61,072 nucleotides of DNA. Source: Calditrichaceae bacterium. GTDB taxonomy: Bacteria > Calditrichota > Calditrichia > RBG-13-44-9 > J075. The notes beneath the pieces are model-generated. The model saw nothing but the letters and a program-made list of their open reading frames with translations, did no database searches and had not been told where the DNA came from. Shown piece after piece: positions 35,182 through 43,576 of the stretch. Both the position numbers and the translations under genes were made by a program. The DNA lies in assembly GCA_013360445.1 (NCBI GenBank), contig JABWBP010000087.1:1-61072 (forward strand), written 5' to 3'. Each line of letters begins with the position of its first letter. Position 1 is the stretch's first letter.

Positions 35182-36660
35182 ATGAACGATCTTCGATATC
35201 CATCACTGTTCCAGATCAACACCCGCGTCTATCTGACGGAATTATCCCGCCAGTTGGGGCGGGCGGCGACCCTGGATGACATTCCCGACGCCGAACTGGA
35301 CCGCCTGGCGAAGATGGGTTTCGACTGGGTGTGGTTCCTGAGCGTATGGCAGACCGGGCAGGCCGGGCAGCAGGTTTCCCGCAGCAACCCCGAATGGCGC
35401 AAAGAATTTGAGCATACCCTCCCGGACCTGCAGGAAGAAGACATCGCCGGCTCCGGTTTCGCCATCACCGGTTACAAAGTGCATAAAAACTTAGGAGGGG
35501 ACGCCGCCCTGGCGCGCCTGCGCGAACGGCTGCGCGAGCGCGGGTTGCGGTTGATGCTCGATTTTGTCCCCAATCACATGGCGCCGGATCATCCCTGGGT
35601 TGAGGAGCATCCGGAGTATTTTGTGGCCGGGACAGAAGATCTGTTAGCGCGGGAACCGCAGAACTATACCCGGGTCAAACAGAAAAAGGGAGAGTTGATC
35701 TTAGCTTATGGCCGCGATCCGTATTTTGCGGGCTGGCCGGACACCCTGCAGCTCGATTACAGCAATCCCCATCTGCAGGAGGCAATGATCAATGAATTGC
35801 TGAAAATTTCCGGCCAGTGCGACGGCGTCCGATGCGATATGGCCATGCTGGTTCTGCCGGAGGTTTTTGAGCGAACCTGGGGCCGCCGGCCGGAGCTGTT
35901 CTGGCCGAAGGCCATAAAAAAAGTACGAGACCAGCATCCGGATTTCTGTTTTATGGCCGAGGTATATTGGGATCTGGAATGGACCATGCAGCAGCAGGGT
36001 TTTGACTACGCCTACGACAAGCGCCTCTACGACCGCCTGCGCGAGGGCCATGCCCGCCCGGTGCGGGAGCATTTCTACGCCGGGCCGGATTACCAGAACA
36101 AGCTGGCGCGCTTTCTGGAAAACCACGACGAGCCGCGCGCCGCGGCTGCCTTTCCCGCGGGCATTCATGAAGCGGCGGCGGTGATCACTTTTTTGTCGCC
36201 GGGCCTGCGCTTCTTCCACCAGGGGCAGTTCGAGGGGCGCCTCGAGCGCATTTCCCCGCACCTGGTTCGCGGCCCCATTGAACCGGCGAATCCCTCCCTG
36301 GGGAAATTCTACGAGCGCCTGCTGAAAGTATTGCGGCACCCCGTCCTGCGGGAAGGGCGATGGCAACTGTTAGAATGCGTTCCCGCCTGGGAGGGCAATG
36401 GGTCATGGGATGCCTTCATCGCCTGCGTCTGGGAGAATTCCGAAGGCAAGCGGTTGCTGGTCTGCGTGAATTACGCCGCCCACGCCAGCCAGTGCTACCT
36501 GCGGCTTCCGTTCCCGGATCTGGGCGGAAAGCAATGGCAGTTGCAGGATTTGTTAGGCGAGGCGCGTTACGACCGCGACGGGAACGACCTGCAATCGCGC
36601 GGGCTGTACCTGGATATGGCTCCCTGGCAGTATCAAGTGTTTGAGATGAGGGAGGCGTAG
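35182..36660 (+). CDS. GH13 alpha-amylase-family hydrolase
   Basis: A 492-residue cytoplasmic GH13 enzyme. Visible are LMLDFVPNHMAPDHPW (region I), the nucleophile Asp near residue 219 in GVRCDMAMLVLPEVF (region II), the acid Glu near 259 in FMAEVYWDLEW (region III), and ENHDEPRAA near 313 with the third Asp (region IV). An early DWVWFLSVWQTGQAG and a C-terminal sheet ending PWQYQVFEMREA complete the layout. It lies nine bases after the GH63 gene with AAGGAGGG before its ATG. The two probably work on the same alpha-glucoside. Specific substrate not inferable. Confidence 0.9.
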   Translation: MNDLRYPSLFQINTRVYLTELSRQLGRAATLDDIPDAELDRLAKMGFDWVWFLSVWQTGQAGQQVSRSNPEWRKEFEHTLPDLQEEDIAGSGFAITGYKVHKNLGGDAALARLRERLRERGLRLMLDFVPNHMAPDHPWVEEHPEYFVAGTEDLLAREPQNYTRVKQKKGELILAYGRDPYFAGWPDTLQLDYSNPHLQEAMINELLKISGQCDGVRCDMAMLVLPEVFERTWGRRPELFWPKAIKKVRDQHPDFCFMAEVYWDLEWTMQQQGFDYAYDKRLYDRLREGHARPVREHFYAGPDYQNKLARFLENHDEPRAAAAFPAGIHEAAAVITFLSPGLRFFHQGQFEGRLERISPHLVRGPIEPANPSLGKFYERLLKVLRHPVLREGRWQLLECVPAWEGNGSWDAFIACVWENSEGKRLLVCVNYAAHASQCYLRLPFPDLGGKQWQLQDLLGEARYDRDGNDLQSRGLYLDMAPWQYQVFEMREA

Positions 36661-36714
36661 CGCACTTGGAAACATATACAAATCAAAGTTCGCTTCCGGG
36701 CTATAGACTTGTTA

Positions 36715-36951
36715 TCGGGGTTAAAACCCCTCGATTTGAAAGGGATTTCGAACTCCCCGCGATAAATCGCGGGGCTATTCATGAATTGCCCCGACATTTA
36801 TGTCGGGGGAAAGATAAGTTTTTAAAAACCAGGGGGGGTTTTCCCGAAGGGATGCTTCGCGAAACCCCGACACTTTTAAACAGAAACGCAAAGGTTAACT
36901 CACATGCGGAAGACCGCAATCCAGTCAATCCTGTGAATCCTGTCAAAAAAA
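36715..36951. repeat. CCCCGCGAT palindrome and GACAGGATT copy 4
   Basis: CCCCGCGATAAATCGCGGGG, the linker GGCTATTCATGAATTGC and CCCCGACATTTATGTCGGGG repeat the arrangement at 9881-9940. A CGGGGTTAAAACCCC hairpin precedes it. Then AATCCTGTGAATCCTGTC (36926-36951) is an inverted GACAGGATT arm. With this the gap of about 300 bp holds only repeats. Confidence 0.7.
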
Positions 36952-36959
36952 TATTTTCG

Positions 36960-38072
36960 ATGAAGTCCTATGTGCTCATCGCGGCACTGCTGCTGGCGCT
37001 GCCGGCCGGGGCGCAGGAAAAGGGATTCTTCGAGCGCGCCTGGGAAACGCCCCGCCTGTACGAAAATGAAGAGAATCCGGCCATCCAGTCCTTTTCTATC
37101 ATTGGCCGTTACCAGGGGCAGTACTGGTCGGTGAACGCCGGCGACGAGAGCGCCAGCGACTGGGAGAATCGCCGCTTCTTTGTCGGCGCGGAAGCCCGAT
37201 TATTCCGGCAGTTTGTCGTGCACGGGCAGATGGTGATCAGCGAGGATTTTGACCCATTTTACAACGGTCTTTACCAGGCGTTCGTGAAATGGTCGCCGGG
37301 TGAAGTCTTCTCTATGAACGTGGGGCGGCTGGATTTTCTCTTCATCGGTCTGGAACGAACGGTCTCTTCACTCAGAATCGTCACCTTCGAGCGCGGCCTG
37401 CTGGTTAATCAGATCATGCCCGGTGAAGTGGTGGCCGCGCTGGCGGAAGGAAAGCCGGGAGGTTTTTCATATCGAGCGGGGGTTTTTAGCGGCAGCATCG
37501 AACGGGAGTTCACCAGTTTCGAGGGCGGGGTTGGCGCGGTCGCCGGGGTGGGTTATGACCTGCCGCTATTTTACGAGAGCGGCAGCGTTCACCTGGATTA
37601 CCTCTTCAACGACGGCGATCCGGCCAACAACGCGCTCAGACCTTATGACCACATCATCTCGCTCTGGCACCAGGGGCGAAAAGGGCGGTTCGGCCTGGGG
37701 GTGGATTTGACCTGGGCAGATGGGCTTGATGCCCGCCCGCCGGTTTTCGGCTTCACGGCGCTGCCGACGTATGATTTTTTGAAGGACCTGCTCCGCAAGG
37801 GAGACCGCTTGCAGGCGGCGCTGCGCTATCAATTCAGCGTTAGCGAGGGGGACAACGGCCTGCAATTGCAGAACCGTTATGAACGGGAAGTTGCGACCGG
37901 CCAATTCGGCGACCGCTACCACGCCGGCTACGCCGGGATCAATTACCTGGTTTTCGGCGACCGCTTCAAATTCATGGCCGGCGCGGAGTATTCGGATATG
38001 GATGATTCGGCGAATGACGGCGGAGACTTCGCGGGCTGGACTTTCCTGGCCGGAATGCGGGTTTTTTTCTAA
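36960..38072 (+). CDS. Porin O/P-like outer-membrane protein
   Basis: A 370-residue porin. The ATG here opens a signal peptide (YVLIAALLLALPAGAQ) with Gln after the cleavage site; a longer frame reaches upstream through repeats and is rejected. The barrel includes FSIIGRYQGQYWSVNAG, RRFFVGAEARLFRQFVVHGQM, VFSMNVGRLDFLFIGLERTVSS, GFSYRAGVFSGSIEREF and ends TFLAGMRVFF. The GRLD/LERTVSS part suits OprP-type porins. The Shine-Dalgarno is poor, perhaps since a repeat abuts the start. Confidence 0.82.
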   Translation: MKSYVLIAALLLALPAGAQEKGFFERAWETPRLYENEENPAIQSFSIIGRYQGQYWSVNAGDESASDWENRRFFVGAEARLFRQFVVHGQMVISEDFDPFYNGLYQAFVKWSPGEVFSMNVGRLDFLFIGLERTVSSLRIVTFERGLLVNQIMPGEVVAALAEGKPGGFSYRAGVFSGSIEREFTSFEGGVGAVAGVGYDLPLFYESGSVHLDYLFNDGDPANNALRPYDHIISLWHQGRKGRFGLGVDLTWADGLDARPPVFGFTALPTYDFLKDLLRKGDRLQAALRYQFSVSEGDNGLQLQNRYEREVATGQFGDRYHAGYAGINYLVFGDRFKFMAGAEYSDMDDSANDGGDFAGWTFLAGMRVFF

Positions 38073-38122
38073 CTATACTAAACGCACGTTGAAATTTCCA
38101 TTTACCGGTAATGGAGCCACTT

Positions 38123-38363
38123 TGTAGCCAGGATTCTTTCCCGAACACCGGAGGTGTTCAACATTTGTAGAAAAGGGGTTCAACCCCTGTCGGGGTTGTG
38201 GTTCGTATTGGTATTATTGCCGGCTACAAATGTTGAACCCCTATCAGGGTTCCTTATAGAATAAGAAACGGAAATTTTAAAATGCGCTTAGTATAAAATA
38301 GCCCGGTGCGAAGCGCCGGGGGAGTAAGAAACCTCGATTTAAGCCCTGAAAGGGCGCAATAAG
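38123..38363. repeat. Palindromes with a large loop and REP units
   Basis: AACATTTGTAG (near 38160) and CTACAAATGTT (near 38224) pair across GGGGTTCAACCCC and related hairpins. Then GCCCGGTGCGAAGCGCCGG and AAGCCCTGAAAGGGCG near 38300-38360 match the REP family at 22597. The gap of about 360 bp has no gene. Confidence 0.65.
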
Positions 38364-38435
38364 CATACAGTTTCAAAACCCGAAAAAAGATGAGCAAACT
38401 GTGAGGTTTAAATCAACAATCAGGAAAACAGCCTT

Positions 38436-40091
38436 ATGAATATCCCACTTCCCGCCCTCACCTGGCTGCGCAAGTATGATAAAAGCTGGCTGCGCGGCGA
38501 CGTGATTGCCGGGATTACCCTGGCCGCTTACCTGCTGCCGGCAGGGTTGGGCGACGCTTCGCTGGCCAATCTCCCGCCGGAGGCCGGGCTGTACGCCTGC
38601 CTGTTCGGCGGGCTGGTGTTCTGGCTGTTTTGCAGCTCGCGCCATACCGCAATTACGGTTACCTCGGCGATCTCGCTGCTCATCGGCGCCTCGCTGGGGG
38701 GGATTGCCGGCGGCGACCCGGCGCGTTTCGGCGCGCTGGCGGCGGGCGCCGCACTGTTAGTGGCGCTCCTGGCCTTTTTCGCCTGGCTGGCAAAAGCGGG
38801 CGCAATCGTGAACTTCATCTCCGAAAGCGTGATGACCGGCTTCAAGTGCGGAGTGGCGCTCTTCCTCATCAGCACCCAACTGCCCAAGCTGTTTGGCTTT
38901 CACGGGACGCACGGGGATTTTTGGGAGAACAGCGCGCACTTCCTCCGGCACTTGGGAGAGACGAATCCCGCCTCCGCCGGAATCGGCCTGGCCGCGCTGG
39001 CGGCGCTGGCGCTGGGCAAGGTGTTCCTCAAGAACAAGCCGGTGGCGCTGTTTGTGGTGATCGGAGGCATTCTCGCCTCGGCGTGGCTTGGTTTGGAAGC
39101 CTACGGCGTGAAGCTGCTCGGCGAAGTGCCCAGGGGGTTGCCGGTCATGGGCCTGCCCGCGCTGCATCTGTCGGATCTGAATAAACTGCTGCCCCTGGCA
39201 ATCGCCTGTTTCTTGCTCGGCGCGGTGGAGACGGCCGCCATCGGGCGCATGTTCACCGCCAAACACGGCGGCCGGCTGGACGCCAACCGGGAATTTCTGG
39301 CGCTGGCCGCGGCCAATCTTGCCGCGGGAGTGGGCCGCGGCTTTCCGGTAAGCGGCGGCATGTCGCAATCCCTGGTCAACGAAGGCGGCGGCGCGCGCAC
39401 GCCATTGTCCGGGCTGGTCGCGGCGGGAATTATCCTGGCGGTGGTGCTGTTCTTCTCCCATCTTTTGAGCGCCCTGCCGCAGCCGGTGCTGGCCGCGGTG
39501 GTGCTGGTGGCGGTGGCCGGTTTGTTCAAACTCTCGACGCTGAAGCAGCTCTGGCGCAGCGACCGCCCCGAGTTCGTGGTGGCCATGGCGGCGCTCTTAG
39601 GAGTGTTAGGGTCCGGCCTGCTGCGGGGAGTGTTGATCGGCGCCATCATTTCGCTGGTGCAATTGCTCCGCCGGGCGTCTCACCCGCACGTCGCTTTCCT
39701 GGGCCGCATCCCCGGCACCCGGCGCTTCTCGGATCGCGAACGGCATCCGGACAACGAGCTGATTCCGGGGGTGCTGATTTTCCGGCCTGAATCCGGCCTG
39801 GTTTATTTCAACGTGGATCATGTCTGCGACGCGATTCTCAGCCGCGTTCAGGCTGAATCCACCCCGCCCCGGGCGGTGGTGCTGGACCTCTCTGCCGCGC
39901 CTCGGGTGGACATGCAGAGCGCCGAGGCGCTCGCCGCCCTTGCTAGCGAATTAACCGGCATGGGCATCCGCGTTCAGGCCGTGGAAGCCCGCGCCGCAGT
40001 GCGCGACCGGCTGCGGGCCGCCGGTGTGGACGCCAAACTCGGCGGCATCAATCGCTTCACCTCCGTCGCCGATGCTGTGGAGGCGTTGTGA
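38436..40091 (+). CDS. SulP family anion transporter with STAS domain
   Basis: A 551-residue inner-membrane protein. The SulP core has LRGDVIAGITLAAYLLPAGLGDASLANLPPEAGLYA across its first helices, AGVGRGFPVSGGMSQSLVNEGG, and LPQPVLAAVVLVAVAGLFKL before the last helices. A C-terminal STAS domain starts near ELIPGVLIFRPESGLVYFN and has RAVVLDLSAAPRVDMQSAEALAAL. SulP proteins carry sulfate, bicarbonate or other inorganic anions; the substrate here is unknown. Its stop is followed after one base by the start of an antiporter gene, so both are probably co-translated. Confidence 0.9.
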   Translation: MNIPLPALTWLRKYDKSWLRGDVIAGITLAAYLLPAGLGDASLANLPPEAGLYACLFGGLVFWLFCSSRHTAITVTSAISLLIGASLGGIAGGDPARFGALAAGAALLVALLAFFAWLAKAGAIVNFISESVMTGFKCGVALFLISTQLPKLFGFHGTHGDFWENSAHFLRHLGETNPASAGIGLAALAALALGKVFLKNKPVALFVVIGGILASAWLGLEAYGVKLLGEVPRGLPVMGLPALHLSDLNKLLPLAIACFLLGAVETAAIGRMFTAKHGGRLDANREFLALAAANLAAGVGRGFPVSGGMSQSLVNEGGGARTPLSGLVAAGIILAVVLFFSHLLSALPQPVLAAVVLVAVAGLFKLSTLKQLWRSDRPEFVVAMAALLGVLGSGLLRGVLIGAIISLVQLLRRASHPHVAFLGRIPGTRRFSDRERHPDNELIPGVLIFRPESGLVYFNVDHVCDAILSRVQAESTPPRAVVLDLSAAPRVDMQSAEALAALASELTGMGIRVQAVEARAAVRDRLRAAGVDAKLGGINRFTSVADAVEAL

Positions 40092-40092
40092 C

Positions 40093-41310
40093 ATGGCTCT
40101 CCTGAGCATATTCATCGCCGTCCTGTTTCTCTACAGCCTGGTTTCAGGACGGCTGGAGCGCACTTCCCTGACCGCCCCCATCGTGTTTACGCTGGCTGGT
40201 ATGCTGGCGCTGCTCTTTTTGCCGGAACTGCGGGATCGGGAAGGCAGCCCGGCAGTCTTTCTGCTGCTTGCAGAGATCGGTTTGGTGATGCTGCTGTTCA
40301 CAGATGCCAGCCGCGTCGATCTCCGGCTGTTAAAAGACACGCGAAGCCTGCCAGCCCGCTTGCTGAGCACCGGGATGCTGCTGACGTTGCTCCTGGGCGC
40401 CCTGGGCGCTTTGTTGGTTTTTCCTCAACTCACTATCTGGGAAGCCGGCATCCTGGCGGCAATCCTCGCCCCGACCGATGCCGGGCTGGGACAGGCAATC
40501 GTCAACAGCCCCCGGGTACCGCTCCCCATTCGCCAGGCCCTCAATGTAGAAGCGGGTCTCAACGACGGCTTGTCGGTCCCGTTTCTTCTCTTCTTTATGG
40601 GCCTGGCCGGCGCCGGTGGCGACAGCCCACGGCTGGCGCGGTTTATCGTTGAACAACTTGGCGGCGGTGTTTTGATCGGTATCGTCTTCGGTTACCTCGG
40701 GGGATGGCTGCTCGATCTGGCCCAGCGCAAATCATGGATGGCGGAGCCGTTCCAGCAATTGGGCCTTGTGGCAATACCGCTGTTTTGTATCATTGCCTCG
40801 GAAGCCTTCGGAGCAAGCATGTTTATTGCAGCATTTGTCGCCGGCCTGGCAGCGCAGGTGAGTTTCAAAGAGGCTGGCCGGCATGCTTCGGAGTTCACCG
40901 AGCAGTGGGGACAAATACTGAATTACTCGGTATTCTTTCTCTTTGGGATAATGTTTATGCGGGAATGGCAAGACCTCAAAATGCTATATATACTATATGC
41001 CATTGTGAGCCTGACCATAGTACGCATGCTGCCGGTGGCTGTATCCCTTATCGGAGCAGGCCAAAACAAGCCTACAATCCTGTTTATGGGCTGGTTTGGG
41101 CCGCGAGGGCTGGCTTCAATAGTGCTGGGGCTGGTCTATCTTGAAAGTGTGGCGCACCAGGCCGCAGAGCCAATCATTCGTCTTGCTGTGATGGCTACGG
41201 TCTTCTTGAGTATTTTCTTGCACGGGTTTAGTACCAAACCGGGTATTGCCATCTACGCGAGGAGAGTTGGAGGAAATGATGCAGAATCCGGAAGAGTGGA
41301 TGAACTCTGA
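40093..41310 (+). CDS. CPA1-type cation/proton antiporter
   Basis: A 405-residue membrane protein of the monovalent cation:proton antiporter-1 type. Helices include LTAPIVFTLAGMLALLFLP, EIGLVMLLFTDASRVDLRLL, ILAAILAPTDAGLGQAIV with the conserved Asp, and ALNVEAGLNDGLSVPFLLFF with the ND pair, then WFGPRGLASIVLGLVYLE. The ATG adjoining the SulP stop was chosen; a longer frame overlaps SulP. The last third is more A/T-rich than the first, hinting at a mosaic gene. It likely exchanges Na+ or K+ for protons. Confidence 0.88.
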   Translation: MALLSIFIAVLFLYSLVSGRLERTSLTAPIVFTLAGMLALLFLPELRDREGSPAVFLLLAEIGLVMLLFTDASRVDLRLLKDTRSLPARLLSTGMLLTLLLGALGALLVFPQLTIWEAGILAAILAPTDAGLGQAIVNSPRVPLPIRQALNVEAGLNDGLSVPFLLFFMGLAGAGGDSPRLARFIVEQLGGGVLIGIVFGYLGGWLLDLAQRKSWMAEPFQQLGLVAIPLFCIIASEAFGASMFIAAFVAGLAAQVSFKEAGRHASEFTEQWGQILNYSVFFLFGIMFMREWQDLKMLYILYAIVSLTIVRMLPVAVSLIGAGQNKPTILFMGWFGPRGLASIVLGLVYLESVAHQAAEPIIRLAVMATVFLSIFLHGFSTKPGIAIYARRVGGNDAESGRVDEL

Positions 41311-41403
41311 CCACATTATCCGGTATCCGAAAAAGTTTTTATCTTATTGCTCGCAAAAAATCAGGCGGATTGTTAATTTTCAAACCTTTATAAGGAGAAT
41401 TTT

Positions 41404-42276
41404 ATGGGCAAGAAAAAGAAAAAAGAAAAGAAAGCGCGGAAGCAAGCGGAAAAAGAACACTCTTTCCGGCAGGTGGTTGCGGAAGCCGCTGAAAAAAAGG
41501 AGAAGCTGAGCCGCAAAGATTACGAAGAAGAAATGGCCAAACTCCAGGTGGAACTGGTGCGATTGCAGGAGTGGGTGAAGCACAAGGGCCTGCGGGTGAT
41601 CGTCATTTTCGAGGGGCGCGACGCCGCCGGCAAAGGGGGGGTTATCAAACGCATCAGCGAGCGGGTCAGCCCGCGCGTTTTCCGGGTAACGGCGCTGCCG
41701 GCCCCCAACGAACGGGAGAAAACCCAGTTGTACATGCAGCGCTACTTCGCGCACTTTCCGGCCGCCGGGGAAATCGTGATCTTCGACCGCAGCTGGTATA
41801 ACCGCGCCGGGGTGGAAAAGGTGATGGGCTTCTGCACTCAAAAGGAATATGAAGATTTTTTAGCCAACTGCCCGCAGGTGGAAGCCTCCATCGTGCACAG
41901 CGGGATTATTCTCATCAAATATTTTTTCGACGTCGGCCAGAAGGAGCAGGAACGCCGGTTTCTCCAGAGAATCAACGACCCGATGCGGCAGTGGAAGCTC
42001 AGCCCCATGGATATCGAATCCTACCGCCGCTGGTGGGATTACACCGCGGCTTACGACCGCATGCTGGCGGCCACCGATACGGAAGTTGCGCCCTGGTACA
42101 TCGTGCGGGCTGACGATAAACGCCGCGCCCGCCTCAACTGCATCGCCCACCTGCTGAGCGCCATTCCCTACAAAGAAGCGCCGTTCGAAAAGCCGGATCT
42201 GCCGAAGCGCAAAAAGCGCGACAAAGATACCCCGGAAGCGCCGCGTTATAAAAATTGGGTGCCGCAGGTGTATTAA
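41404..42276 (+). CDS. ppk2: Polyphosphate kinase 2
   Basis: A 290-residue PPK2 that moves phosphate between polyphosphate and nucleoside diphosphates. The lysine-rich N-terminus (KKKKKEKKARKQAEKEHS) leads into the catalytic domain: Walker A FEGRDAAGKGG at about 69-79, Walker B IVIFDRSWYNRAGVE with Asp128, and the lid/helix region QRINDPMRQWKLSPMD. A single domain matches class I, and NDPMRQWKLSPMD suggests ADP/GDP-type phosphate transfer, though class cannot fix direction. AAGGAGA precedes the ATG. Confidence 0.94.
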   Translation: MGKKKKKEKKARKQAEKEHSFRQVVAEAAEKKEKLSRKDYEEEMAKLQVELVRLQEWVKHKGLRVIVIFEGRDAAGKGGVIKRISERVSPRVFRVTALPAPNEREKTQLYMQRYFAHFPAAGEIVIFDRSWYNRAGVEKVMGFCTQKEYEDFLANCPQVEASIVHSGIILIKYFFDVGQKEQERRFLQRINDPMRQWKLSPMDIESYRRWWDYTAAYDRMLAATDTEVAPWYIVRADDKRRARLNCIAHLLSAIPYKEAPFEKPDLPKRKKRDKDTPEAPRYKNWVPQVY

Positions 42277-42315
42277 GATAGACGCATCACCAATTTTAAA
42301 TCTGTTGCGCCCGGT

Positions 42316-42351
42316 GACATCCCCCCTGCCCCCCTTCAAAGGGGGGATGTC
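42316..42351. repeat. GACATCCCCCC hairpin
   Basis: GACATCCCCCC pairs with GGGGGGATGTC around a short CCCCCTTCAAA loop. It belongs with 6752-6896. It lies between ppk2 and the RND operon. Confidence 0.7.
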
Positions 42352-42392
42352 GCGGGCAGAAAATAAGAAAAACCACTTCAGGAGGCTCAGGA

Positions 42393-43574
42393 ATGAAATT
42401 AACATTTGATCGCCGGGACGTGCCCCGGATGGCCGGGGTGTCCCTGGTTGCGCTGCTCTTAACGCTTTTACCGGGCTGCGGCGAGGAGCAAACCGCCGTC
42501 TCCGCCCCGCCGGATGTAAAAGTGACGGAAGCGGTGCAAAAAGACGTGCCGGTCAGCCGGGAATGGGTCGGGCAGACCCTCGGCGCGGTGGACATCGAGA
42601 TCCGGGCGCGGGTGGACGGCTGGCTGCAGGGCATCCATTTCCGGGAAGGCACGGAAGTCAAAAAAGGAACCCTGCTCTACACCATCGACGCCAGCGAACT
42701 GCAACAGCGAGTGGCCGAGGCGAAAGCGCGGCTGGCCGAGGCGCAAACCATGCTGGCAAGAGCGGAATCAGACGTGAACCGCTACAAACCGCTGGCAGCC
42801 GCCGGGGCGGTAAGCCAGCGTGACCTGGAGACCGCGTTGGCTGAATACAACGCCAGGAAAGAAGAAGTGGAAGCGGCGCGCGCCTACCTGCGCCTGGCTG
42901 AAATCGATCTGGGATACGCCCGGATCACTGCCCCCATCGACGGGCTGATCGGCATCTCTGCCGCGCGCGTCGGCGATTTTGTGGGCCGCCCGCCCAATCC
43001 CGTCATTCTGAATACCATCTCTCGGGTGGATTCCATCCACGTGCGTTTCTCCATCACCGAGCAGGAGTACCTTGAGTTGGTTCGCCAGTTGCAGGCGCAG
43101 TCGCCGCAAACCGCGCCGAAGCAGAAGCGCGAGCTGGAATTGATTCTCGCCGACGGTTCCCGCTATCCTTACAAGGGAATGGTAAGATTTACACAGCGCC
43201 AGATCGACCCGGCTACCGGAACGCTGCAATTTGAGGCTTCTTTCCCCAACCCGGAGCGCCTGGTGCGTCCCGGGCAGTTTGCCAGAATCAGCGCCATTGT
43301 GGCTGAACGCAAGGGGGCAGTGGTGGTTCCTTCAAGAGCAATTAGCGAATTGCAGGGACAGCACCTGGTATACATAGTAGGCGAGGGCAACAAGGTCGCG
43401 TTACGCCGGGTGATCCTGGGGCCGAAAGCCGGCCCCTTTACAGTGATCGAGCAAGGCGTCACCGCCGGAGAGAAAGTGATTGTAGAGGGCTTCCAGAGAG
43501 TGCGGCCGGACATGGTGGTCTCGCCGACCGCGATTACCCAGCCGGATACCCCCGGCGGCGAGGGAGGGCGCTGA
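42393..43574 (+). CDS. RND periplasmic adaptor (membrane fusion lipoprotein)
   Basis: A 393-residue membrane-fusion protein of an HAE1 RND pump (AcrA/MexA type). Lipobox LLPGC with Cys29. Order is: barrel-sandwich half-motif VDIEIRARVDGWLQGIHFREG, helical hairpin (about 85-150, ARLAEAQTMLARAESDVNRYKPL and YNARKEEVEAARAYLRLAE), second half-motif YARITAPIDGLIGISAARVG, and a membrane-proximal barrel (VVVPSRAISELQGQHLVYIV, VIVEGFQRVRPDMVV). Its stop is two bases before the permease gene. AGGAGG precedes the ATG. Confidence 0.94.
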   Translation: MKLTFDRRDVPRMAGVSLVALLLTLLPGCGEEQTAVSAPPDVKVTEAVQKDVPVSREWVGQTLGAVDIEIRARVDGWLQGIHFREGTEVKKGTLLYTIDASELQQRVAEAKARLAEAQTMLARAESDVNRYKPLAAAGAVSQRDLETALAEYNARKEEVEAARAYLRLAEIDLGYARITAPIDGLIGISAARVGDFVGRPPNPVILNTISRVDSIHVRFSITEQEYLELVRQLQAQSPQTAPKQKRELELILADGSRYPYKGMVRFTQRQIDPATGTLQFEASFPNPERLVRPGQFARISAIVAERKGAVVVPSRAISELQGQHLVYIVGEGNKVALRRVILGPKAGPFTVIEQGVTAGEKVIVEGFQRVRPDMVVSPTAITQPDTPGGEGGR

Positions 43575-43576
43575 CC

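Noticed and set aside
36666-36959. An upstream start for the porin at 36960
   Set aside because: The extension reads through repeats, and the signal peptide begins exactly at the later ATG.
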